Assembly: GCA_903930195.1 (NCBI GenBank)
Contig: CAIYXH010000126.1
Location: 1 to 9,548, forward strand
Length of the DNA stretch: 9,548 bases
Reading direction: 5' to 3'
Source of the DNA: an uncultured Actinomycetes bacterium
GTDB lineage: Bacteria > Actinomycetota > Thermoleophilia > Gaiellales > Gaiellaceae
The notes beneath the pieces are model-generated. The model made no database searches, was not told where the DNA came from, and saw only the letters and a program-made list of their open reading frames with translations. Positions 6,363-9,548 of this stretch are shown one piece after another. The first letter of the stretch is position 1. Each line of letters begins with the position of its first letter. Position numbers and translations under genes: made by a program.

Positions 6363-6763
6363 GGCGCGAGCTCCGCCATGAGCGCGCGCACGCGCGCGTC
6401 GATCTCGTCGCGGATCTTCCGCACCGTGTCGAGATCCTGACCCGCGGGGTCGTCGAGCTTCCAATCCTCGTAGCGCTTCCCTGGGAAGATCGGGCAGGCA
6501 TCGCCGCAGCCCATTGTCACCACGACATCGGCGGCCTCGACCGCCTGGCCGGTCAGCGGCTTCGGGAACTCGTACGCGAGGTCGACCCCGACTTCGGCCA
6601 TCACTGCGACCGCCATCGGGTTGACCTGGTCGGCGGGCGCGCTGCCGGCGGAGCGCACGAGAATGCGCCCCTCCGAGTGCAGCCTCAGGAGCCCGGCTGC
6701 CATCTGGCTGCGCCCGGCGTTGTGGACGCAGACGAAGAGCACCTCCGGCCGCTTCTCGGTCAT
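6359..6763 (-). CDS. arsC: Arsenate reductase, LMW-phosphatase/thioredoxin-coupled type
   Basis: A 134-residue low-molecular-weight-phosphatase-fold arsenate reductase. The P-loop C12-V-H-N-A-G-R18-S (CX5R) holds the nucleophilic cysteine and arsenate-binding arginine. The acid/base aspartate is D105 in KLDDPAG. Two further cysteines, C86 and C90 in MGCGDACP, can relay the disulfide to thioredoxin, as in S. aureus ArsC and, from memory, Corynebacterium ArsC1' with the same C-x3-C spacing. That argues against the mycothiol-only type, which lacks the pair. The enzyme converts As(V) to As(III) in the cytosol. ATG 6763 overlaps the arsR stop as ATGA (6760-6763), and its own stop TAG overlaps the proposed ATA start of the channel gene. 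With no arsenite pump in the operon, the product presumably leaves through the downstream aquaporin. Confidence 0.94.
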   Translation of the reverse strand: MTEKRPEVLFVCVHNAGRSQMAAGLLRLHSEGRILVRSAGSAPADQVNPMAVAVMAEVGVDLAYEFPKPLTGQAVEAADVVVTMGCGDACPIFPGKRYEDWKLDDPAGQDLDTVRKIRDEIDARVRALMAELAP

Positions 6764-7092
6764 GCGGAGGTCTCGAAGACCGCGCGGAGCTGCTCGAGCG
6801 CGTCGGGGACGAGCCGGTAGTGGGCCCAGGTGCCGCGCCGCTCGGACTCGACGAGACCGGCGTCCCGCAGCTGCTTGAGGTGATGCGAGATCGTTGGCTG
6901 GGAGAGCTCGAAGGCGTCGGTGAGCTCGCAGACGCAGACGGACTCGGCGCCGCTCAGGCGATGGACGATGGCGATGCGCGTCGGATCCGCGAGGGCCTTG
7001 AACACGCGCGCGAGCCGCGCCGCCTCGTCCGGCGCCAGGGTGGCGGACGTCGAGCGGCAGCAGATCGAGGTGGGAGCAGCGATCGTCTGCAT
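6760..7092 (-). CDS. arsR: ArsR-family arsenite-responsive repressor
   Basis: A 110-residue winged-helix repressor of the ArsR/SmtB family. The core runs from ARVFKALADPTRIAIVHRL (about 27-46) through the recognition region FELSQPTISHHLKQLRDAGL (61-80) to the wing VESERRGTWAHYRL. Metalloid-sensing cysteines are C53 and C55 in SVCVCELT, plus an N-terminal pair C11-C12. The N-terminal pair with a helix cysteine resembles the S3 site of Corynebacterium ArsR (C15, C16, C55), not the C32/C34/C37 site of E. coli ArsR. ATG 7092 directly follows one arm of a perfect inverted repeat (7093-7119) containing the -10 TATATT, so autorepression is expected. It heads the arsR-arsC-aquaporin operon with a 4-nt overlap to arsC. 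As(III) binding would release the operator. Confidence 0.96.
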   Translation of the reverse strand: MQTIAAPTSICCRSTSATLAPDEAARLARVFKALADPTRIAIVHRLSGAESVCVCELTDAFELSQPTISHHLKQLRDAGLVESERRGTWAHYRLVPDALEQLRAVFETSA

Positions 7093-7119
7093 CGACGGTC
7101 ATCAATATACTGACCGTCG
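7093..7119 (-). promoter_or_regulatory. arsR operator/promoter: perfect 9-bp inverted repeat around the -10
   Basis: CGACGGTCA (7093-7101) and TGACCGTCG (7111-7119) are perfect 9-bp arms around a 9-base AT-rich centre. On the minus strand the centre contains TATATT (7104-7109), a good -10, which places the transcription start near 7097, about five bases before the arsR ATG. ArsR dimers bind such dyads, so bound repressor would cover the -10 and the start codon. No clear -35 is seen. Confidence 0.8.
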
Positions 7120-7128
7120 GACAAGAGT

Positions 7129-7160
7129 GCGAAAAGAGCCCCCATTCCCGGGTCTTTCGC
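7129..7160 (-). terminator. Terminator-like hairpin downstream of the tRNA-Gly fragment
   Basis: GCGAAAAGA (7129-7137) pairs with TCTTTCGC (7153-7160) with one bulged A, and CCC pairs with GGG toward the loop. On the minus strand the T-rich arm comes last, as in an intrinsic terminator. Its arrangement matches the terminator of the intact tRNA-Gly at 7834-7858, so it is probably a diverged copy. It lies directly upstream of the arsR promoter and would shield it from read-through. Confidence 0.6.
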
Positions 7161-7187
7161 AGAGCGGATGAAGCGACTCGAACCCGC
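7161..7187 (-). repeat. Duplicated 3' end of tRNA-Gly (fragment; att-like direct repeat)
   Basis: These 27 bases match 25 of 27 at 7863-7889, the T-arm and acceptor 3' strand of the intact tRNA-Gly, in the same orientation and 702 bp away. The shared blocks are 13 and 11 bp, split by one mismatch. The T-stem no longer pairs normally and no matching acceptor 5' strand lies 70-75 bases upstream, so this is not a functional tRNA. It is either the far att site of an element that integrated at the tRNA 3' end, or the remnant of a duplicated tRNA gene. Confidence 0.75.
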
Positions 7188-7217
7188 TCGCCGACCGGCT
7201 CGGCGGCCGTATGACCG
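7188..7217. repeat. Imperfect ~30-bp repeat, copy 1
   Basis: This stretch aligns with 7804-7832 in the same orientation, with about 24 of 30 positions equal and one gap, beginning with an exact 9-bp block TCGCCGACC. It abuts the tRNA fragment here, while the other copy abuts the terminator of the intact tRNA. The pair therefore sits on the inner sides of the two tRNA/terminator copies. The match is partly helped by high GC. Confidence 0.4.
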
Positions 7218-7235
7218 GCGACCGCGCTACTCGAG

Positions 7236-7418
7236 ATGACGAAGCTCCTCGGGAAGACGCCGGCCGACGCGAAGGCCGTCGACACGGCCTCCACGCAGGT
7301 GGTCGGAGCGATGTCCGAGTTCACGGAACTCGCTCATGACCTGATCGTTGCGAAGCGCAGATGGTGGAGGGCGTTCAGCGGTCGCGTCGCGTGTTTCAAG
7401 CCCCGCCGCAGCAATTAG
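7236..7418 (+). CDS. Possible small hypothetical protein
   Basis: A 60-codon frame starting at ATG 7236. The first 35 or so codons have strong G/C third positions like real genes here (MTKLLGKTPADAKAVDTAST and on), and the last 20 become basic and less biased (KRRWWRAFSGRVACFKPRRS). No Shine-Dalgarno or TANNNT hexamer sits at the proper place. The stop overlaps that of the converging small membrane protein at 7415-7418. It lies inside the region bounded by the tRNA-Gly repeats and could be a fragment of a lost gene. I do not recognise it. Confidence 0.25.
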   Translation: MTKLLGKTPADAKAVDTASTQVVGAMSEFTELAHDLIVAKRRWWRAFSGRVACFKPRRSN

Positions 7419-7630
7419 TCGTGACGCCCACGCCTGGAGCGCCGTTGACGCGCGTCGCGTCGGAGTCGCTCGTCGTGGTGGCGCGCGCGGAGCTCCGATG
7501 CGGCTCGCCGTCGCGTGCTCGCGTCGCGCCACCGCTGCCAGCGCGGCGCAAATACGCTGGCGGCGGGGATCAGAATCGCGAAGCCGACGATCATGATCAC
7601 GGCGTGCCACGAGAGGGATGTGAGACTCAC
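7415..7630 (-). CDS. Hypothetical small single-span membrane protein
   Basis: A 71-residue protein with one hydrophobic segment at about residues 9-28 (HAVIMIVGFAILIPAASVFA) followed by a strongly basic, Arg-rich tail, giving an N-out/C-in single span. GTG 7630 is chosen because TAGGAT (7637-7642) stands exactly six bases before it, the leaderless pattern used by other genes in the window. Codon bias is strong in the membrane part and weaker in the tail. The stop TAA overlaps the stop of the converging small frame. It is the only plausible gene between the intact tRNA-Gly and its duplicated 3' end, so it may be cargo left by an element. I do not recognise the family. Confidence 0.5.
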   Translation of the reverse strand: MSLTSLSWHAVIMIVGFAILIPAASVFAPRWQRWRDASTRRRAASELRARHHDERLRRDARQRRSRRGRHD

Positions 7631-7636
7631 GCGCCG

Positions 7637-7642
7637 ATCCTA
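7637..7642 (-). promoter_or_regulatory. Leaderless -10 (TAGGAT) for the small membrane protein
   Basis: On the minus strand TAGGAT is followed by six bases (CGGCGC) and then GTG at 7630. The spacing is identical to that at the CDF exporter, the M19 dipeptidase and the YqfO-like gene. Confidence 0.5.
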
Positions 7643-7762
7643 GGGCGTCAGCACGCTGCTCACGCGCGTTCGACGGCCCTCCGCCATTCCTCCGCGACGG
7701 CGACGAAGCGCCGCGACCGTCTGACCGGCGCGCATCTAAAGCGATGCGACGCAACACTCGAT

Positions 7763-7780
7763 GGGGCACGAACGGGGCAC
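7763..7780. repeat. Two GGGGCAC direct repeats, 11-bp spacing (possible integrase arm sites)
   Basis: GGGGCAC occurs at 7763-7769 and 7774-7780 with GAAC between, so the repeats are one helical turn apart. They lie about 85 bp from the 3' end of tRNA-Gly. Paired short direct repeats near an att core are typical of arm-type sites bound by tyrosine integrases, so these could belong to a vanished element. The assignment is inference. Confidence 0.35.
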
Positions 7781-7803
7781 TGGCGAGCTTTTGGAGATGC
7801 CGG

Positions 7804-7832
7804 TCGCCGACCCGCTCGCGGCCTAGGGACCG
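7804..7832. repeat. Imperfect ~30-bp repeat, copy 2
   Basis: Partner of the repeat at 7188-7217, in the same orientation. It abuts the terminator of the intact tRNA-Gly. Exact shared blocks are TCGCCGACC, GCTCG, CGGCC and GACCG. Confidence 0.4.
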
Positions 7833-7833
7833 C

Positions 7834-7858
7834 AAAAAAGCCCCGTTTCCGGGGCTTT
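7834..7858 (-). terminator. Rho-independent terminator of tRNA-Gly
   Basis: On the minus strand GCCCCG and CGGGGC form a perfect 6-bp stem around a GAAA tetraloop, extended by A-T pairs, and end in six T residues (7834-7839). It begins about seven bases after the tRNA 3' end. This is the strongest intrinsic terminator in the window. Confidence 0.92.
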
Positions 7859-7864
7859 CCTGAG

Positions 7865-7938
7865 AGCGGATGAAGGGACTCGAACCCTCGGCCTTCTCCA
7901 TGGCAAGGAGACGCTCTAGCCAACTGAGCTACATCCGC
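7865..7938 (-). tRNA. tRNA-Gly (anticodon GCC)
   Basis: A complete 74-base cloverleaf. The acceptor stem is GCGGATG paired with CATCCGC, with U as discriminator, as usual for bacterial tRNA-Gly. The D-arm is GCTC-AGTTGGCTA-GAGC. The anticodon stem TCTCC/GGAGA encloses the loop TTGCCAT, giving anticodon GCC for GGC/GGU codons. A five-base variable loop and the T-arm with TTCGAGT follow. The 3' CCA is not encoded and must be added by the nucleotidyltransferase. A TATAGT -10 stands nine bases upstream and a strong terminator follows. The 3' 27 bases recur, diverged, at 7161-7187. Confidence 0.97.
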
Positions 7939-7947
7939 GCGCGGCTC

Positions 7948-7953
7948 ACTATA
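7948..7953 (-). promoter_or_regulatory. -10 (TATAGT) of the tRNA-Gly promoter
   Basis: TATAGT, close to the sigma-70 consensus, ends nine bases before the mature 5' end of tRNA-Gly on the minus strand, in the short gap after the RNase HI stop. A short 5' leader would be removed by RNase P. The -35 is not clear. Confidence 0.6.
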
Positions 7954-7967
7954 GCCGGGACTCGCGG

Positions 7968-8366
7968 TCAGGCCCGGTCGAGTGCCTCGTTGACGAGCTT
8001 GTCGGCGAGCTCGTTGTGCGCCCGGCGGACGTGGCGGTAGGCGACGTGGCCGACACGGGAGGCGAGGCGGCCGGCTTCGGCGTGCAGGCTCTGGAGCGTC
8101 TCGTTCTTGACGCGGTACTCCCCGCGCATCTGCTTGACCATCAGCTCGGAGTCCGAGACGACCTCGACATCCGAGAGCCCGAGCTCGGCCGCGCGGGCGA
8201 GGCCGGCGATGAGGCCGCTGTACTCCGCGACGTTGTTCGTCGTCTCGCCGATCGCGTGGCCCTCGGCCGCGAGCACGCTGCCGTCCTCGGCCTCGAGGAC
8301 GAAGCCGTAGGCGGCCGGCCCCGGGTTGCCGCGGGCGCCGCCGTCGGTGAAGAGCTTGGTGCTCAC
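7968..8366 (-). CDS. Ribonuclease HI family protein
   Basis: A 132-residue RNase H-fold protein that would cut the RNA strand of RNA:DNA hybrids using two divalent metals. The DEDD set is complete: D8 in FTDGGARGNPGPAA, E48 in NNVAEYSGL, D72 in VVSDSELM and D122 in HNELADKLVNEAL; H112 sits just before in RHVRR. It lacks the basic protrusion of E. coli RnhA and matches the shorter, archaeal/Sulfolobus-like bacterial branch, often found as a separate protein or fused to other domains in Actinobacteria. GTG 8366 overlaps the stop of the YqfO-like gene as GTGA (8363-8366), so the two are coupled. The stop lies 29 bp before tRNA-Gly on the same strand. Confidence 0.93.
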   Translation of the reverse strand: MSTKLFTDGGARGNPGPAAYGFVLEAEDGSVLAAEGHAIGETTNNVAEYSGLIAGLARAAELGLSDVEVVSDSELMVKQMRGEYRVKNETLQSLHAEAGRLASRVGHVAYRHVRRAHNELADKLVNEALDRA

Positions 8367-8671
8367 AGGAGCGCCGTCACGTCGAACGCCGGCTCCTCGT
8401 AGGGATGCGCCTGGCGCAGCGCCGCGACCACGGCTTCGTGGCTCTCGGCCGGGAAGATCGTCTCGAGCCGCAGCTCAGGGACGCGCTCCTCGACGCCGAT
8501 CTCCCCCACGGCCGGGTTCGCGCCGGGCAGCGCGCGGAACGTCCCGGTGCCCTCCGTGAACCACGAGCAGCGGTCGTAGGCGCCGAATTGGCCTGCACCC
8601 GCGGCGAACACGGCTTCGCGCACGACGTCGAGCGAATCCGGCGGCACGAAGACGACAAGCTTGCGGAGCAC
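8363..8671 (-). CDS. Stand-alone YqfO/NIF3-insert-type (CutA/PII-like) protein
   Basis: A 102-residue protein matching the small ferredoxin-like, PII/CutA-like domain that is inserted in YqfO/NIF3 proteins and also occurs alone (COG3323, from memory). Diagnostic stretches are KLVVFVPPDSLDVVREAVFA, then GAGQFGAYDRCSWFTEGTGT, then FRALPGANPAVGE, and HPYEEPAFDV near the end. No catalytic activity is established for the domain; metal or nucleotide binding has been suggested for relatives. GTG 8671 has the leaderless hexamer TAGGCT six bases upstream. The stop overlaps the RNase HI start. It diverges from the OmpR-type regulator, and the 96 bp between them hold the TCACAG repeats, which may therefore affect both directions. 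Confidence 0.85.
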   Translation of the reverse strand: MLRKLVVFVPPDSLDVVREAVFAAGAGQFGAYDRCSWFTEGTGTFRALPGANPAVGEIGVEERVPELRLETIFPAESHEAVVAALRQAHPYEEPAFDVTALL

Positions 8672-8677
8672 CCGGCG

Positions 8678-8683
8678 AGCCTA
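8678..8683 (-). promoter_or_regulatory. Leaderless -10 (TAGGCT) for the YqfO-like / RNase HI operon
   Basis: On the minus strand TAGGCT is followed by six bases (CGCCGG) and then the GTG at 8671. There is no Shine-Dalgarno sequence. The position is 13 bp from the first TCACAG element. Confidence 0.55.
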
Positions 8684-8693
8684 CCGGCAGCAG

Positions 8694-8748
8694 GCTCACA
8701 GAAATCTCCCAGCCCCCGGGCCGGCTCGTCACAGACGGCTCACAGGAA
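8694..8748 (+). promoter_or_regulatory. Array of TCACAG elements at 11-bp period, putative PhoB/OmpR-type binding site
   Basis: TCACAG occurs at 8696, 8729 and 8740, and TCCCAG at 8707. All four are in one 11-bp register (8696, 8707, 8718, 8729, 8740); only the 8718 unit is degenerate. Direct repeats of about 6-7 bp at 11-bp period are how PhoB/PhoP-type winged-helix regulators bind DNA. The last unit ends two bases before the -10 TAGGGT, where such sites replace the -35. The gene downstream encodes exactly this type of regulator, so autoregulation is the likely reading. Confidence 0.6.
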
Positions 8749-8749
8749 C

Positions 8750-8755
8750 TAGGGT
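8750..8755 (+). promoter_or_regulatory. -10 (TAGGGT) of the OmpR-type regulator gene
   Basis: TAGGGT lies directly after the TCACAG array, with the ATG at 8768 twelve bases beyond its end. The predicted start is near 8762, giving a leader of about six bases with no real Shine-Dalgarno sequence. Confidence 0.55.
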
Positions 8756-8767
8756 GAGCATGGGGTC

Positions 8768-9466
8768 ATGACAACGACTGGCACCGCACGCGGGAAGATC
8801 CTCGTCGTCGACGACGAGCCGGGCATCGTCGACGCGGTCTCCACCGCCCTCCGCTACGAGGGCTACGACGTGCTCGCGAGCACGAACGGGCGCGACGCGC
8901 TCACCACGGCAGCCACCTTCGAGCCCGACCTGATCGTGCTCGACTGGATGCTCCCCGACATCGAAGGGATCGAGGTCAGCCGGCGGCTGCGCGAGCGCGG
9001 CTTCTCGACCGGGATCCTCTTCCTGACGGCCCGCGATGAGATCGAGAACAAGCTGCAGGCCCTGCGGACGGGCGGCGACGACTACGTCACGAAGCCGTTC
9101 AGCCTCGCCGAGATCGTCGCACGCGTCGAGGCGATCCTCCGCCGCACCGGCGCCGACCTCCCCGGCGACGTGCTCCGCTTCTCGGATCTCGTCCTCGACG
9201 AGACCCGGCACGAGGTCACGCGCGCCGACACGCTCGTCGAGCTCACCGCGACCGAGTTCAACCTGCTCCGCTACCTGATGCTGAACCCGCGGCGAGTGCT
9301 CTCGGAGGGGCAGATCCTGCAGAACGTCTGGCACTACGACTTCGGCGGGAACATGAACGTCGTCGAGACCTACGTGAGCTATCTCCGCCGCAAGCTCGAC
9401 GCGCTCGGGCCGCCGCTGATCAAGACGGTGCGCCAGGCCGGCTACATGCTCGACAGCGACGGCTGA
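8768..9466 (+). CDS. OmpR/PhoB-family response regulator
   Basis: A 232-residue DNA-binding response regulator of standard length. The receiver has D15-D16 in ILVVDDEPG, phosphoacceptor D59 in LIVLDWMLPD, T87 in ILFLTARD and K109 in DDYVTKPFS. The winged-helix output domain spans about 134-230, with VELTATEFNLLRYLMLNPRR, the recognition helix NVVETYVSYLRRKLD and the wing IKTVRQAGYML. The output sequence resembles mycobacterial PhoP/TrcR/MprA-type regulators; the signal cannot be named. ATG 8768 is the first in-frame start and follows the -10 by 12 bases. The kinase gene begins two bases after its stop region (GTG 9468), giving a classical two-component pair. The upstream 11-bp repeat array suggests it controls its own promoter and maybe the divergent operon. 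Confidence 0.95.
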   Translation: MTTTGTARGKILVVDDEPGIVDAVSTALRYEGYDVLASTNGRDALTTAATFEPDLIVLDWMLPDIEGIEVSRRLRERGFSTGILFLTARDEIENKLQALRTGGDDYVTKPFSLAEIVARVEAILRRTGADLPGDVLRFSDLVLDETRHEVTRADTLVELTATEFNLLRYLMLNPRRVLSEGQILQNVWHYDFGGNMNVVETYVSYLRRKLDALGPPLIKTVRQAGYMLDSDG

Positions 9467-9467
9467 A

Positions 9468-9548
9468 GTGAACCGGCTCTCCCTGCGCGTCCGGCTCGTG
9501 CTGGGCGTCGTCGCGCTCTCGGCCGCAGGGCTCGTGGTTGCCGACGTC
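9468..9548 (+). CDS. Sensor histidine kinase, N-terminal fragment
   Basis: Only 27 codons are in the window. GTG 9468 lies one base after the stop of the OmpR-type regulator. The peptide NRLSLRVRLVLGVVALSAAG and following has a basic cytoplasmic start and then a hydrophobic membrane segment, the typical beginning of a membrane sensor kinase. The catalytic domains lie outside, so the call rests on this start and on the operon position after a response regulator. Confidence 0.75.
   Translation, partial: MNRLSLRVRLVLGVVALSAAGLVVADV

Larger units (their letters stand above)
7643..7833. other. Gene-poor stretch inside the tRNA-bounded region
   Basis: Between the small membrane protein promoter and the tRNA-Gly terminator I see no convincing gene. 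Open frames here start inside the tRNA and have no domain. The stretch contains two GGGGCAC repeats (7763 and 7774) and the second copy of the 30-bp repeat (7804-7832). It is best read as remnant DNA. Confidence 0.5.

Noticed and set aside
7161..7240. A second functional tRNA at the tRNA-Gly 3' fragment
   Set aside because: There is no acceptor 5' strand to pair with CATCCGC, the T-stem is broken in its normal register, and no credible anticodon arm is found.
6359..7324. A 321-codon frame that would fuse extra sequence to the arsC N-terminus
   Set aside because: The upstream part overlaps arsR in another frame and has no domain. The ATG at 6763 with ATGA overlap gives a normal ArsC.
7227..7901. 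A 224-codon minus-strand frame starting inside tRNA-Gly
   Set aside because: It begins in the tRNA, crosses the terminator and is Arg-rich throughout with no recognisable domain.
8361..8370. GCTCACAGGA at the RNase HI start, identical to ten bases of the TCACAG array
   Set aside because: It is isolated, lies within coding sequence at a stop/start overlap and has no 11-bp phased neighbours, so chance is the simplest explanation.
1..9548. CRISPR arrays, insertion sequences, defence genes
   Set aside because: I saw no regularly spaced repeats, transposase motifs or terminal inverted repeats with target duplication. The only mobile-DNA hint is the tRNA-Gly 3' duplication.

Overview
This is a high-GC window (about 70 % G+C by eye, strong G/C preference at third codon positions) from an actinobacterial-type genome. 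The recurrent TANNNT hexamer placed six bases before a GTG or ATG start points to leaderless transcription, which is common in Actinomycetota. The Corynebacterium-like cysteine layout of ArsR and ArsC fits the same phylum. A deep-branching soil lineage such as Thermoleophilia is my guess; nothing in the window proves it.

Layout. (1) 1-2477, minus strand: an operon of an M19 zinc dipeptidase, an aldo-keto reductase and a SAM methyltransferase cut by the window edge, joined by two 4-nt GTGA stop/start overlaps. (2) 2516-4699, plus strand: a stand-alone CheY-like receiver, then a zinc-handling cluster made of a 74-residue His-rich zinc-ribbon protein, a CzcD/ZitB-type CDF exporter, and a secreted HEXXH protein whose ATG overlaps the CDF stop. 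(3) 4754-5383, minus: a NarL/FixJ-type response regulator with a long non-coding upstream region (5384-5690). (4) 5691-7092, minus: a compact arsenic operon, arsR-arsC-aquaporin, with a perfect 9-bp inverted-repeat operator ending at the arsR start codon. An aquaporin takes the place usually held by ArsB or Acr3. (5) 7120-7938: tRNA-Gly(GCC) with a strong terminator, and 702 bp away a second copy of the tRNA 3' end plus its own terminator-like hairpin. The ground between holds 11-bp-spaced GGGGCAC repeats and one or two possible small proteins. It reads as the scar of an integrative element or of a tRNA duplication. (6) 7968-8671, minus: a YqfO-like protein coupled to RNase HI. (7) 8694-9548, plus: an OmpR/PhoB-family response regulator followed by the start of its histidine kinase, preceded by an array of TCACAG elements at 11-bp period that looks like a winged-helix regulator binding site.

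How the parts work together. The arsenic operon makes chemical sense: ArsR senses As(III), ArsC reduces arsenate, and the channel lets arsenite leave down its gradient. The zinc cluster would bind cytosolic zinc, pump it out, and may supply a secreted metalloprotein made from the same message. Three response regulators of different classes lie in 9.5 kb, and only the last has an adjacent kinase.

Most worth a second look: the arsR-arsC-aquaporin operon with no ordinary start codon for the channel, the duplicated tRNA-Gly 3' end, the 11-bp TCACAG array, the His-rich zinc-ribbon/CDF/HEXXH cluster, and the repeated leaderless promoter pattern.
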